DNA of 64,000 nucleotides from Ruficoccus amylovorans. GTDB taxonomy: Bacteria; Verrucomicrobiota; Verrucomicrobiia; Opitutales; Cerasicoccaceae. Below, one piece after another: positions 1-9,257 of the stretch; positions within the stretch are counted from its first letter, which is position 1; every line of letters starts with the position of its first letter. Location: the NCBI RefSeq assembly GCF_014230085.1, contig NZ_JACHVB010000021.1:120608-184607 (forward strand). The letters are read 5' to 3'. The translations under genes were made by a program, and so were the position numbers. Under the pieces are notes generated by a model. It saw only the letters and a list, made by a program, of their open reading frames with translations, was not told the DNA's origin and ran no database searches.

Positions 1-2
1 TG

Positions 3-638
3 TTCCTGTTGAGCTGCCTGTGTCTGTCCGTGGAGGGTGAAACGCCCTCCCGCCCAAGCACTGAACCCGCATCGACCACTCCGGCTGAAGTGTCCGAAGT
101 GTCTGCCCCGACTGCATCGCGCGTCTCGCTGGAGGCGCTGGCCTGGCCGCAGGGCGAGGAGGTGGCGCGGGTCGCGTTCACCGAGGAGCGGCAGTTCCCG
201 TTTCGCCGCTTTCCGAAGCGCTTCAGCGGCACGCTGGATCGTTCACCTCAGGGAGAGCTTGTCCTTTGCTACACCGAGCCGGGCCGCGAGCGCCTGCTCA
301 TCCTCGCCGACGGGATCTACTTTGAAGGCTCCGATGGCCAGCGCCGTGAACTCCCCGCCGAGGCCGGTTATGTGCGCGTGCTGCGCGACCTGATCGGAGG
401 TGACCAGACCGCGCTGCGCCGCGACTGGCGGGCCGAACTGGCGTCTGGCGGGTTTACGCTTTATCCGGCAACGCCCGAGATGGACCGCACGCTCAAGCGC
501 GTCGAGGTCGGCGTCGAGGATGGGCGGGTGAGTACGGTGCAGGTCTTTCTCAGCGACGGGGTGGTGCGACGTTATAAGTTTGGCCCTCTCCAGTGGGTGC
601 CGCTGGCGCAGTTCGGCCAGCCCGCGAAATCCTCATGA
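3..638 (+). CDS. LolA-like outer-membrane lipoprotein carrier family protein (5' partial)
   Basis: The reading frame is open to the left edge, and its first visible residues (FLLSCLCLSVEG) look like the hydrophobic core and cleavage region of a signal peptide, so the true start is off the window. The mature part (about 185 residues) has the LolA-like pattern of short beta-strands, with 'FTEERQFPFRRFPKRFSG' near the N-terminus and a late 'TVQVFLSDG' strand. LolA-like proteins carry lipids or lipoproteins in the periplasm. Its stop overlaps the ATG of the MMPL gene (ATGA), so the two are translationally coupled. In aryl polyene clusters a LolA-like protein next to an MMPL exporter is thought to move the lipid product to the outer membrane. 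The family call rests on weak sequence similarity plus context. Confidence 0.65.
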   Translation, partial: FLLSCLCLSVEGETPSRPSTEPASTTPAEVSEVSAPTASRVSLEALAWPQGEEVARVAFTEERQFPFRRFPKRFSGTLDRSPQGELVLCYTEPGRERLLILADGIYFEGSDGQRRELPAEAGYVRVLRDLIGGDQTALRRDWRAELASGGFTLYPATPEMDRTLKRVEVGVEDGRVSTVQVFLSDGVVRRYKFGPLQWVPLAQFGQPAKSS

Positions 639-2953
639 GCGGAAAAAAAACCAGTCCTGTCCGTCGCTTCGGACCCGCTGCTCTGGCGCTGACGGTCCTG
701 CTAGTGCTGCCGCTGGCCTACCTGCTGACGCGGGACTGGAGCCAGGCGCTCAACGAGGACATCCGCGCCTCCATTCCCGAGCTGGCGGAACCGCTCCAGG
801 CGCGTGAAATTCGCCAGTCCCTTCAGGCGCAGGCCACCAACAGCGTGCTGCTCAAGGTGGACGCGCCGGGCGCGGAACCGGAGCAAGTTCGCGCGGCCAT
901 CCGTGAAGCCGCTGCCGCGCAACCGATTTTTGGCGAAGTCTTTTTCCCCGGCGATGCCGATACGATGAAGGAGCTGGGCCGCTTCATCTACGAGCACCGC
1001 GAGACACTCTTTTTCCCCGGCTGGTTGCAGGAGCGCTGGTTGGAGTTCGGGGGCACCGGCCAGCCCGAATCGGATTTTACCCTCTGGCTGGCGCGACGGG
1101 CGGCGGGGGAACTGGACGCCTTTCTCGACCGCTCCGAGGCGACCGCCTACGCCCAACTGATTCCCGACGACCCGCTGTTGCTCATCCCGACGGCGCGGGA
1201 GGCGCTGCCCGAGGCCGCATCCGGTGAGGACGGCGCAGTGCTGGCGTGGTTGCCGGTCGGGGCGGACTCGCTCAGCCCGGCGGGGCAAGCCGCCATCGGG
1301 GCCTCCGTCGAAGCGGTCAAGGCCTCCCTGCGCGTACGCTGGCCCGAGGCTCATCTCACCAGTGGCGGGGTTTATGAAATCGCCGCCGCGACCGAGACGC
1401 GAACCCGGCACGAGGTGACGCTGCTGAACGTCGTCATGGGGGCAGTGATCTTTTTCTTCCTGGCGCTGCTCATGCGGCGCTTGTCCGACCTGCTGCTGGT
1501 GCTGATCCCGTTGGCGGCGGCTGTACTGTGCTCGGCGGGGGTTGGGTTGTTGGTTTTCGGGCGCATCCATGTGCTCGCCCTCGGCATCGCCAGTGTGGTG
1601 CTCGGGCTGGCGGTGGACTACGCCGTGCACCTGCTGGCCAACCGCCGGGCGGATGGTCTCCTGTCCGCGTGGAAGCGTATCCAAAAACCACTACTGGCCG
1701 GTTGTCTCTCGTCCTGCCTCGGACTGGCTTTCCTCTGGCTGGCCCCGTTGCCGTCCATTCGGCAGGTTGGGGTCATGGTCCCCGCCGGGCTTCTGGCCGC
1801 GCTGGCGGCGGTGCGTTGGGTCATGCCCTATGCGGGCGCGGGTGGCGGAAAACCCGCCCTGCGCGCTTTCCTTTACCAGTTGCGCAAACGGCCCTTGCCG
1901 CGTGTGTGGCTATTGCTGCCAGCGCTTCTCTGGACGGTGGCGCTCGCCGTACTGGCCGGGTGGCTGCGCTTCGATGACCGGATCGCGGGCTACCAGATCC
2001 CGGTGCCCGGCGAGATGGAGCGCTACCAGTCGTTACTGACCGTGTTGGGGCAGTCGGACGAAACGGTACGCAGCCGCTGGTTCACCTTTTCGGAGTCACC
2101 AGTCGGCCTGCTTCAGAACCTCAACGATGTCCGTGCCTCCGGGGTGGAACTCTCCGGCCCCGCCTCCCTGCTGGGGCGGGCGCAGGGCAGCGAGGCTTGG
2201 CTGGCCTTCGAGCCGCAGCGGGAGGCGTTTGGGGAGGCGCTGCTGGCTGAGTTGAAGGCGCTTGGTTTTGACGAGGGAGCGTTTGAAGATTTTGCCGCGG
2301 GTTTGAAAAATCTGCCCGCCCGCGTGGCGGACCCGGCGGCGGACGAAGCCATCCGCGAACTGGCCTCGCGCCTGCGCGGCCCGATGCGGGCCGCGCTGAT
2401 GAGCGACGGGGTTGACTGGGTGGGGACATTCGGGGTGCGAGACCGTGACGAGGTGCCAGTGTCATTAAAAACCACTACATACGTCCTCGACGAGCGCGTC
2501 GCGCTGGACCGGGCGCTGGCGCTCTCGCGGAAGATCGTCCTGCGCAACGCGCTCTGGGGCTTCCTCTGCGTGGGGGCGGTGTTGCTGTGGGTCTTCGGCT
2601 GGCGGGGCGGGTTGGCGGCGGCGCTGCTGCCGGTGTGGGCGGTCACGCTCGGGCTGGCCGTGACCGTGCTGCTGGGCGGGAGCCTGAGCCTGCTCGCCGT
2701 GATCGGGGCAGTGCTGGCCTATTGCCTCGGGCTGGATTACGGGGCGTTTTCGGTGCACTTTCACGGGCGCGCTCCGGTCTCGGTTCGCGTGTCCGCCCTG
2801 ACCAGCGCGGGCGCTTTCGCCGTGCTCGGGTTCAGCGAGATCAAGGCGGTCAGCGATCTCGGCATCGTGGTAGCCGCGACAGTCTTTTTCGCCTGGATGG
2901 GGGCCGAGTTCATAGGGTTGCAACGTGGGGCTTCTACAGCAGAGGATGATTGA
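635..2953 (+). CDS. MMPL/RND-family exporter
   Basis: This is a 772-residue inner-membrane protein. It has an N-terminal membrane anchor (about residues 13-30), a large periplasmic loop, a membrane cluster (about 265-395) containing 'VVLGLAVDYAVHLL', a second periplasmic loop, and a C-terminal cluster (about 640-760) containing 'AYCLGLDYGAF'. The duplicated anchor-loop-cluster plan with Gly-Leu-Asp-Tyr motifs is typical of MMPL/RND exporters (COG4258 type). The ATG at 635 is preferred over an upstream start at 593 because it forms an ATGA overlap with the LolA-like gene. With the neighbouring dehydratase and acyl ligase it fits export of an aryl polyene or similar acyl product. The substrate is inferred from context only. 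Confidence 0.85.
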   Translation: MSGKKTSPVRRFGPAALALTVLLVLPLAYLLTRDWSQALNEDIRASIPELAEPLQAREIRQSLQAQATNSVLLKVDAPGAEPEQVRAAIREAAAAQPIFGEVFFPGDADTMKELGRFIYEHRETLFFPGWLQERWLEFGGTGQPESDFTLWLARRAAGELDAFLDRSEATAYAQLIPDDPLLLIPTAREALPEAASGEDGAVLAWLPVGADSLSPAGQAAIGASVEAVKASLRVRWPEAHLTSGGVYEIAAATETRTRHEVTLLNVVMGAVIFFFLALLMRRLSDLLLVLIPLAAAVLCSAGVGLLVFGRIHVLALGIASVVLGLAVDYAVHLLANRRADGLLSAWKRIQKPLLAGCLSSCLGLAFLWLAPLPSIRQVGVMVPAGLLAALAAVRWVMPYAGAGGGKPALRAFLYQLRKRPLPRVWLLLPALLWTVALAVLAGWLRFDDRIAGYQIPVPGEMERYQSLLTVLGQSDETVRSRWFTFSESPVGLLQNLNDVRASGVELSGPASLLGRAQGSEAWLAFEPQREAFGEALLAELKALGFDEGAFEDFAAGLKNLPARVADPAADEAIRELASRLRGPMRAALMSDGVDWVGTFGVRDRDEVPVSLKTTTYVLDERVALDRALALSRKIVLRNALWGFLCVGAVLLWVFGWRGGLAAALLPVWAVTLGLAVTVLLGGSLSLLAVIGAVLAYCLGLDYGAFSVHFHGRAPVSVRVSALTSAGAFAVLGFSEIKAVSDLGIVVAATVFFAWMGAEFIGLQRGASTAEDD

Positions 2954-3377
2954 CGCCATGCCTGCCGAGTTTCCGCCCATTGAAGACCTGATCCCGCATC
3001 GCGGCCCGATGTGCCTGCTGCGGCGGATCGTCGCGCTCGACGGATGCGAAGTCACCGCCGAGGCCCTGCTGCCGCCGGAAGCGGGCGTTCTGTCCGGGGC
3101 TGCCGGATCTCAAGCGTGGTCGGTGGAAATCGTGGCGCAGGCCGCGGCGGCCTTCATCGGTTGGCATCACCGGGAGCGCGGTTGGCGCTCGGGGCGGTTG
3201 ATTAAAGTCGTCCGCTGGGAACTTTCGCCGGAGCCGCTACCTGGCGGGGAAATTTTAACTGTGTATTCAAAACTGGGTACGTGGAGCGAGGCGGGGCTGT
3301 TTCGTTTCGACGGCCAACTGAGTGCCGCCTCCGGTCATCGGTTGGCGGCTGGGCAATTGACCATCCTGACCTCATGA
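2946..3377 (+). CDS. ApeP-like 3-hydroxyacyl-ACP dehydratase (hotdog fold)
   Basis: This small hotdog-fold protein (143 residues from ATG 2946, 139 from ATG 2958) has the signature 'IPHRGPMCLLRRIV' followed by 'SVEIVAQAAAAFIGWH', as in the ApeP/FabZ-like dehydratases of aryl polyene clusters. The His of PHRGPM and the acidic residue of the SVEI helix are the expected catalytic pair. The family removes water from a 3-hydroxyacyl-ACP during polyene chain extension. The first start overlaps the MMPL stop by 8 bases and the second lies 4 bases past it; both imply coupling. The stop overlaps the ATG of the acyl ligase. Confidence 0.75.
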   Translation: MIDAMPAEFPPIEDLIPHRGPMCLLRRIVALDGCEVTAEALLPPEAGVLSGAAGSQAWSVEIVAQAAAAFIGWHHRERGWRSGRLIKVVRWELSPEPLPGGEILTVYSKLGTWSEAGLFRFDGQLSAASGHRLAAGQLTILTS

Positions 3378-4798
3378 GCACCCAGCAGGAGAAAAAGACA
3401 CGCGAGGCGAGCGACCCCCTGTTGTGCGGCTGGGAAGCGGTCCTGCGTCGCCAGGGTGAGCGACTGGCGGTGATCGATGCGGCTACGGGCGCGGCGGTGA
3501 GCTTTATCGAACTGGAGGCGCGGGCGCGGGATTGGGAAACACGGCTGGCTCCGCATCAGCTCAATCGGCGGGGGGTGGTTTTTCGCCTGCCAAACGGCGC
3601 CGACTGGCTGGCGGCGTTTATCGCGCTGCGGCGGGCCGGGGCGGTGGTCATCCCGCTCGACGCCGGAGCTCCAGCGCAGGAGTTGGCGACCGCCCAGCGG
3701 CTGCTTGCGCCTGCCTTGCAGGTGACGGAGGGCGGGCTGGAGACGCTGTCCGGCTCCCGGCATTGGAAAGCGGGTACAGCCTTGGTCAAGCTGACTTCCG
3801 GCTCGACTGGCGCGCCCAAGCCGATTCCCTTCACTGGCGGCGAACTGTGCGCCGACGCGGCCAATATTCTTTCGACGATGGGCTTCGGCCCGGACGACCT
3901 GAACTTCGCGCTCCTGCCCTTCGCCCACTCCTACGCGTTGGGAAATCTTGTCGCACCACTGCTGGCCTTTGGGGTGCCGCTGGTGGTGGGGAGCGCGGCC
4001 TTCCCGCATGTCATCGCCGAGGAAGTGGCCCGCTACCGGGCGACGGTGTTGCCCACGGTTCCGGCGGTGTTGGAGGGCTTGTGCCGGGGTGGGGAGATTT
4101 CCCTGAAACCCCTGCGGCTGGTGATCTCGGCGGCGGCTCCGCTCAGCCCGGATCTGGCCCGGCGGTTTTACGAGGCGACAGGCTTGCTGGTGCATAATTT
4201 TTACGGTTCCAGCGAGACCGGGGGCATCGCCTACGACCGGGACGGGCATGCCGGGCTGAAGGGCGACTGCGTCGGCACGGCGATGGACGGGGTGCGTCTG
4301 ACGCGCATGCCGGACGGGCGGTTGCGGGTGTGTTCCGCCGCGGTCAGCTCTTATGGCAGCGTTGGTGGGGAAATGTCACTGACCGGAGAAGCTGCGTCGG
4401 CTGGCAAAAAAAGCCTCGCTGCGTTCACGTTGGCCGACCGGGTGAGCTTTACCGAAACCGGCGGGGTGGTCATCCACGGGCGGGCCGACCGGATCGTCAA
4501 ATGCGCGGGCGTCCGGCTCGATCTGGCCCGGCTGGAGCAGGTGACTGCCGCCTTGGACGGGGTCCGGCAAGCAGTGGCCTTTTACGAGCCGGAGGGGGAG
4601 CGCCTTTTGCTCGCCTATGAGGGAGACGCGCAGGTGGCGGCTGTGCTGGCGGGATTGCGGGCGGCTTTTCCTCGTCTCGGGCGTCGTCTGCAGGTGCGTC
4701 GGTTGGAGGTGCTTCCCCGGACCGCACGGGGAAAGATCGACCAGCGGGCACTTCGGCGAGGCTGGGGGGATAAATCCTCCGGGGCAAAAGGGGCTTAG
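3374..4798 (+). CDS. AMP-dependent acyl ligase (ANL superfamily), aryl-polyene-cluster type
   Basis: This is a 474-residue adenylate-forming enzyme. The phosphate-binding loop 'LVKLTSGSTGAPKP' is at about residue 136, the adenine-binding motif 'YGSSETGG' at about 276, the hinge region 'GRADRIVKCAG' at about 369, and the C-terminal catalytic Lys in 'RTARGKID' at about 449. Such enzymes activate a carboxylic acid as acyl-AMP and transfer it to CoA or ACP; in aryl polyene clusters the ligase loads the aromatic starter acid. The protein is shorter than stand-alone acyl-CoA synthetases, as is usual for cluster ligases. The start at 3374 gives an ATGA overlap with the dehydratase gene. It is the last gene of the block and a terminator-like hairpin follows. 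Confidence 0.85.
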   Translation: MSTQQEKKTREASDPLLCGWEAVLRRQGERLAVIDAATGAAVSFIELEARARDWETRLAPHQLNRRGVVFRLPNGADWLAAFIALRRAGAVVIPLDAGAPAQELATAQRLLAPALQVTEGGLETLSGSRHWKAGTALVKLTSGSTGAPKPIPFTGGELCADAANILSTMGFGPDDLNFALLPFAHSYALGNLVAPLLAFGVPLVVGSAAFPHVIAEEVARYRATVLPTVPAVLEGLCRGGEISLKPLRLVISAAAPLSPDLARRFYEATGLLVHNFYGSSETGGIAYDRDGHAGLKGDCVGTAMDGVRLTRMPDGRLRVCSAAVSSYGSVGGEMSLTGEAASAGKKSLAAFTLADRVSFTETGGVVIHGRADRIVKCAGVRLDLARLEQVTAALDGVRQAVAFYEPEGERLLLAYEGDAQVAAVLAGLRAAFPRLGRRLQVRRLEVLPRTARGKIDQRALRRGWGDKSSGAKGA

Positions 4799-4857
4799 CA
4801 GTAACGCGCGAGTGGTGGTGATTTTTCGGGTGGTATCTGTGCCCGCGCCAGCCAAGG

Positions 4858-4898
4858 CCCGGTTCCGCCCGCTCAGGCATGGACGGGGCGGAACCGGG
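4858..4898 (+). terminator. Terminator-like hairpin after the acyl ligase gene
   Basis: A perfect 13-bp GC-rich stem (4858-4870 paired with 4886-4898) closes a 15-base loop and is followed by a short T-rich run (TCACTTTT). It lies 60 bases after the end of the acyl ligase gene and probably ends that operon. Confidence 0.7.
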
Positions 4899-5197
4899 TC
4901 ACTTTTGGCTATCGCATTGCGAGAGATGACGGGAAGCCCTCCGCCCGGCCGTTAACCACGCCATGATCTTCTGCAGGCAAGTGCAGGTGATCATGAATTC
5001 GGAGCCGCAGCGGCGCTTCATGGTTTGGATTAAAAGAAGATGAGTGGCTTCGTGTCGAGTTTTAATGGCATGAATGTGCCATTAATTTTGCGACTTATGG
5101 TTGGTTATATCACTGCTAATATGGAGGGCGGATTGGTCGTGAGCAAGTGATGAGCTTTTGACTTGCGCCGGAGGGAAGGCGGGGCAGGGTAGTTCGG
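4899..5197. other. Upstream region of purH with two inverted repeats
   Basis: No gene is visible in these 300 bases. Two symmetric elements are present. One is a hairpin at 4962-4995, with CATGATC/GATCATG outer arms and CTGCA/TGCAG inner arms. The other is a perfect 7-bp inverted repeat, AATGGCA-6-TGCCATT, at 5064-5083, which could be an operator. No convincing -35/-10 pair with normal spacing could be assigned. Confidence 0.4.
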
Positions 5198-6739
5198 ATG
5201 AGTAAATGGGCGCTAATTTCGGTCAGCGATAAAACCGGCCTCGTGGATTTCGCGAAGGGCCTCGTCGAACAACACGGCTACGGCATCCTCTCCACCGGGG
5301 GCACGGCCAAGCTCCTGCGGGAGCAGGGGCTCCCCGTCACCGACGTGAGCGAGTACACCGGCTTTCCGGAAATGATGGAGGGGCGGATCAAGACCCTGCA
5401 CCCGAAGGTCCACGGCGGCCTGCTCTGCCGCCGCGATAAGGAGGACCACCTCGCCCAGGCCAAGGAGCACGGGATCGACATGATCGACCTGGTCTGCGTG
5501 AACCTTTATCCCTTTGAGGAAACCGTCGCTCGCCGCGACTGCACGTTTGAGGAAGCCATCGAAAACATCGACATCGGCGGCCCCTCCATGCTCCGTTCCG
5601 CCGCGAAGAACCACGCCAGCGTGACCGTTGTCTGTGACGCGGACGACTACGCGCCCGTGCTCGACGCCCTCGCCGCCGGTGGCGACGCGCTCACCCTCCT
5701 GCGCCGCAAGCTCGCGCTCAAGGTCTTCCAGCGCACCTCCTCCTACGACGGTGCCATCGCCGCCTACCTCGAAGGCCAGGTGGGCGAAAGCTCGGCCCTC
5801 GGCCTGCCCGAGCGCCTGAGCCTTCAGCTCCCCCGCGCCCAGGTCCTGCGCTATGGCGAAAACCCCCACCAGCAGGCGGCGCTCTACGGGCGCTTCCACG
5901 AGTGCTTCGAGCAGCTTCAGGGGAAGGAACTTTCCTACAACAACATCATCGACATCACCGCCGCCACTTACCTGATCGGCGAGTTCGAGAAGCCCACCGT
6001 CGCCATCCTCAAGCACACCAACCCCTGCGGCGTGGCCAGCGAGATGGACCTGCTCACCTGCTGGGAACAGGCCTTCGAGACGGACAAGCAGGCTCCCTTC
6101 GGCGGTATCATCGTCTCGAACCGCACCATCGACGCCGATCTGGCCAAGGTGATTGCCGGGATTTTCTGCGAAGTCATCATCGCGCCCGAGTTCACGCCCG
6201 CCGCGCGCGAGGTTTTCGGGAAAAAGAAGAACCTGCGCCTGATGGTCGCCCGCGACTACCTCAGAGCCGACTCGCTGACCGAGGTCAAGTCCGTCGTCGG
6301 TGGCCTGCTCCTGCAGGACCGCGACCAGTACCCGGACAAGCCCTCGGACTGGAAGGTCGTGACCGAACGCCAGCCCACGGAAGAGGAATGGGCGGCCATG
6401 CGCTTTGGCTGGAAAGTCGTCAAACACGTCAAGTCCAACGCCATCGTTTACGCCGGGGCCGAGCGCACGCTGGGCATCGGTGCCGGACAGATGAGCCGGG
6501 TGGACAGCTCCCAGATCGCCGTCTGGAAGGCCGGTCAGGCCGGACTGTCGCTCAAGGGCTCGGTGGTCGCCTCCGACGCGTTCTTCCCCTTCGCCGACGG
6601 CCTCATCGCCGCCGCCGAGGCCGGGGCCACCGCCGCCATCCAGCCGGGCGGCTCCGTCCGCGACGAGGAAGTCATCAAGGCCGCCAACGAACGCGGCCTG
6701 GCCATGGTCTTCACCGGTAAACGGCATTTCAAACATTGA
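5198..6739 (+). CDS. purH: Bifunctional AICAR formyltransferase / IMP cyclohydrolase
   Basis: This 513-residue enzyme catalyses the last two steps of de novo IMP synthesis in the cytoplasm. It formylates AICAR with 10-formyl-THF and then closes the ring to IMP. The N-terminal MGS-like cyclohydrolase domain (about 1-150) opens with '[10 protein letters not shown]' and has '[11 protein letters not shown]' near residue 63. The transformylase domain has '[14 protein letters not shown]' (about 218), 'ILKHTNPCG' (about 268) with the catalytic Lys-His pair, and the terminal 'FTGKRHFKH' tail typical of PurH. Length and ends match the family. It stands alone, 400 bases after the polyene block. Confidence 0.98.
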   Translation: MSKWALISVSDKTGLVDFAKGLVEQHGYGILSTGGTAKLLREQGLPVTDVSEYTGFPEMMEGRIKTLHPKVHGGLLCRRDKEDHLAQAKEHGIDMIDLVCVNLYPFEETVARRDCTFEEAIENIDIGGPSMLRSAAKNHASVTVVCDADDYAPVLDALAAGGDALTLLRRKLALKVFQRTSSYDGAIAAYLEGQVGESSALGLPERLSLQLPRAQVLRYGENPHQQAALYGRFHECFEQLQGKELSYNNIIDITAATYLIGEFEKPTVAILKHTNPCGVASEMDLLTCWEQAFETDKQAPFGGIIVSNRTIDADLAKVIAGIFCEVIIAPEFTPAAREVFGKKKNLRLMVARDYLRADSLTEVKSVVGGLLLQDRDQYPDKPSDWKVVTERQPTEEEWAAMRFGWKVVKHVKSNAIVYAGAERTLGIGAGQMSRVDSSQIAVWKAGQAGLSLKGSVVASDAFFPFADGLIAAAEAGATAAIQPGGSVRDEEVIKAANERGLAMVFTGKRHFKH

Positions 6740-6757
6740 TGAAGTAAAGGCACGTCA

Positions 6758-7102
6758 ATGCCGAGACGTCTGACGGACGATATTTATCCGTATGTCTTGG
6801 CCATTACCGGCTTGTGCTGGATGGCAACCTGCACGTTTTGCCTCTACTTGTTGACGGTCTGGGTCGGTTTTCACGCTACGCCGAACCAGACCATTGTCAG
6901 TTTGTATATGCTTCGGGGATGGGATGCTCCCGAGGAGGAACTGAAGCTGTTCTTCCGGACGGTCGAGCAGACGGATGTTCACGTTGCTTATATTTCCTGT
7001 GTGATAAGGGCATCGTTGTGGACTTTTGTCGGCGTTTCAGTGATTCTGTGCATAACCTTCTTCCGCTATATATATCTGTTGATCAGATTCATTCTGAGAT
7101 AG
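6758..7102 (+). CDS. Small membrane protein of unknown function
   Basis: This 114-residue protein is not recognised. Two hydrophobic segments (about residues 13-35 and 85-110) flank a hydrophilic loop containing '[16 protein letters not shown]'. Both ends are rich in aromatic and basic residues. It starts 18 bases after purH with a purine-rich stretch (AAGTAAAGG) as a plausible ribosome site and ends 21 bases before the peptidase gene, so it may be cotranscribed with them. Its base composition is more AT-rich than its neighbours. Confidence 0.6.
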   Translation: MPRRLTDDIYPYVLAITGLCWMATCTFCLYLLTVWVGFHATPNQTIVSLYMLRGWDAPEEELKLFFRTVEQTDVHVAYISCVIRASLWTFVGVSVILCITFFRYIYLLIRFILR

Positions 7103-7123
7103 CGGCCTTATCTGAATATTCCC

Positions 7124-8509
7124 ATGGCTATTGACCCGATTCCCTTTCTGACCAAGTACGCGAGCTTTCCCAGTGTCTCGACCGATTCCGCCTATTCGGC
7201 GGGGATGAAGGGCGCGCGCGACTACGTTAAACACGCGCTCGCCGGGCTCGGCTTCGAGGTGGAGGAAGTCGCCACGCCGAAGCACCCGATCATGCTGGCC
7301 GAGCGCGGCCCGGATCGCGACGACGTGCCACACATTGTCATTTACGGGCACTACGACGTGCAGCCCGCCGATCCCTTTGAGTTGTGGAAGAGCCCGGCCT
7401 TCGAGCCGGAGGTGCGCGACGGGCGTTTGTACGGGCGCGGCACCGCCGACAACAAGGGGCCGCAGGCCGTGCAGTTGACCGCGCTCTCGCGCCTGCTGGA
7501 GAAGCACCCGGACCTGCCGCTGCGGATAACCTTCCTGATCGAAGGCGAGGAGGAGATGGGTAGCCCGAGTTTCCCCGGTTTTCTGGAAAAATACGCTGAT
7601 CGCCTCTCGAAGGCGGACATGATCCTGGTCTCGGATACGGGCAGCCCCGGCACGGAGCAAATCGTGATCACGACCGGCCTGCGCGGCATGGTCGGGATGG
7701 AAGTCACGCTGACCGGCCCGGCGGTGGACCTGCACTCGGGCGTGAACGGCGGCCCCGTGCTCAACCCGATTCAGGCGTTGGCTACGTTGTGCGCCTCGCT
7801 GCACGATGGGGACGGGCGGGTCAATGTGCCCGGCTTTTACGACGCGGTGGGCGAACCGCTCCAATGGGAACGCGAGGAACTGGCCCGCCTGCCCGGTACG
7901 GAGGAGCAGTACCGCGACCTGCTGGGCGTGCCCGGTTTTCTCAGCCCCGGCGGGGCGACGCCGTTCGAGTTGGTGCGCTTTTTCCCGACGCTGGAGTTCA
8001 ATGGTATCGGCGGCGGCTACCAGGGGGAGGGGAGCAAGACCGTGATCCCGTCAAAAGCCTTTGTCAAAATCACCTGTCGGCTGGTGCCGGATCAGGAGGA
8101 GGACGATATCGTGGCCAAGGTCAAGGCCATGCTGCTGGAGCGCTGCCCGCCCGAGGTGTCCATCGAAGTCAAGGTGGACAAAGGGGGCAGCCCCTACTAC
8201 GTGGCGCCTCCCGGCCGCCCGAACACCGCTTCGGACCTCTCGCCGGTCTTTGCCCGCGCCTGCGCGGCGGCGGAACTGGCCATCGAGGGCGCGTTCGGGA
8301 AAAAGCCCCTCTACCTGCGCGAGGGCGGGAGCATCCCGATCATCCGCGACATGAAGGAAAAGACCGGGCTGGATTCGCTCATGATCGGGCTGTTTACCCC
8401 GCGCGACAACCTGCACGCGCCCAATGAGAGCTTTGAGCTCGATATGATGGAGAAGGGGATCAACGCCTATGAGGATATCCTCTACCGGATGGCCTATCCG
8501 GCGGATTGA
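7124..8509 (+). CDS. M20-family metallodipeptidase
   Basis: This 461-residue cytoplasmic peptidase of the M20/M28 zinc family resembles CNDP-type dipeptidases. The metal and active-site motifs are visible in order: 'IYGHYDVQPADP' (His and catalytic Asp, about residue 83), 'GRGTADNKGPQ' (bridging Asp, about 105), 'IEGEEEMGSPS' (catalytic Glu and metal Glu, about 140), and 'SDTGSPG' (about 170). The lid domain sits between about 185 and 370, and 'NLHAPNESFE' near the C-terminus supplies the last metal ligand. It likely hydrolyses dipeptides. A strong bidirectional terminator separates it from the convergent Pal gene. Confidence 0.93.
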   Translation: MAIDPIPFLTKYASFPSVSTDSAYSAGMKGARDYVKHALAGLGFEVEEVATPKHPIMLAERGPDRDDVPHIVIYGHYDVQPADPFELWKSPAFEPEVRDGRLYGRGTADNKGPQAVQLTALSRLLEKHPDLPLRITFLIEGEEEMGSPSFPGFLEKYADRLSKADMILVSDTGSPGTEQIVITTGLRGMVGMEVTLTGPAVDLHSGVNGGPVLNPIQALATLCASLHDGDGRVNVPGFYDAVGEPLQWEREELARLPGTEEQYRDLLGVPGFLSPGGATPFELVRFFPTLEFNGIGGGYQGEGSKTVIPSKAFVKITCRLVPDQEEDDIVAKVKAMLLERCPPEVSIEVKVDKGGSPYYVAPPGRPNTASDLSPVFARACAAAELAIEGAFGKKPLYLREGGSIPIIRDMKEKTGLDSLMIGLFTPRDNLHAPNESFELDMMEKGINAYEDILYRMAYPAD

Positions 8510-8577
8510 CGGGCCGTGGGGCCCGACCCTGCGCGGCAACGCGACCAGGGATGGATTTATCGGCTATACCGGCCAAC

Positions 8578-8609
8578 AAAAAAACCTCCGCATGCAGCGG
8601 AGGTTTTTT
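8578..8609. terminator. Bidirectional rho-independent terminator
   Basis: The arms CCTCCGC (8585-8591) and GCGGAGG (8597-8603) enclose a 5-base loop. They are flanked by seven A's on the left and six T's on the right, so the structure works on either strand. It sits between the convergent peptidase and Pal genes. Confidence 0.92.
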
Positions 8610-8637
8610 GTGATGAAAGGGTTCAGTCGAAGGCCGG

Positions 8638-9201
8638 TTATTCGACCACTTTGACTTCGACCCGGCGGTCGTCGATGACGCGGGAGTCGGTCTTGGGCAG
8701 GTCCTGGTCGGCTTCGAGTTCGCCGAGGGAGAGAACTTCGATGCGGGTCGGGGCGATGCCCTGGCGCACAAGGTAGTCCATGACAGCGCGGGCGCGGCGG
8801 TCACCGAGGCCGAGGTTGTACTCGGTCGTGCCGTACCAGTCGGTGTGCCCTTCGCAGATGGCGCGGGAGTTCGGGTTGCTGTTCATGAAGTTGACGACTT
8901 CATTGAGCTTGCCGTGCTCGGAGGGCTGGACGGTGAACTCGTCGAAGCCGAATTGCACGATGGCCATGACACTGTCGTCCCCGGCGATACCGCCGTTCAT
9001 ATCTGAAAAGCGTGCGTCGCGCATGGTCAGGGAGTCACCGCTGTTGGCGCTGATCGCGTCCGGGTTGATCCAGTCGGGGCGGTCGGCGCCGACGGTGCTG
9101 GAGAGCGTATCTTCCGGTGTGATTTCGGGATCGGATTCGCACCCACTGAACAGAACGGCGCAAAGACTGAGGCTGGCGAGGTAAAGACTGACCTTCTTCA
9201 T
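8638..9201 (-). CDS. Peptidoglycan-associated OmpA-family lipoprotein (Pal-like)
   Basis: This 187-residue protein starts with a lipoprotein signal (Cys21 in 'LFSGC') and ends in an OmpA-like peptidoglycan-binding domain (about 80-187). That domain contains 'EGHTDWYGTTEYNLGLGDRR' and 'RIEVLSLGE'. Pal proteins sit in the inner leaflet of the outer membrane and hold the peptidoglycan through meso-diaminopimelate. The size and domain order match Pal, but no tol genes are adjacent, so the gene symbol is not assigned. It is transcribed divergently from the chelatase gene. Confidence 0.88.
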   Translation of the reverse strand: MKKVSLYLASLSLCAVLFSGCESDPEITPEDTLSSTVGADRPDWINPDAISANSGDSLTMRDARFSDMNGGIAGDDSVMAIVQFGFDEFTVQPSEHGKLNEVVNFMNSNPNSRAICEGHTDWYGTTEYNLGLGDRRARAVMDYLVRQGIAPTRIEVLSLGELEADQDLPKTDSRVIDDRRVEVKVVE

Positions 9202-9257
9202 TTGATTCTTACTGATGTTTGAATCTTATTGTCTGGGCAAGGAATTTCGTAACGCAC

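Noticed and set aside
5213..6736. 507-residue minus-strand open frame over purH
   Set aside because: A GC-skew shadow of purH, whose motifs and full length are unmistakable.
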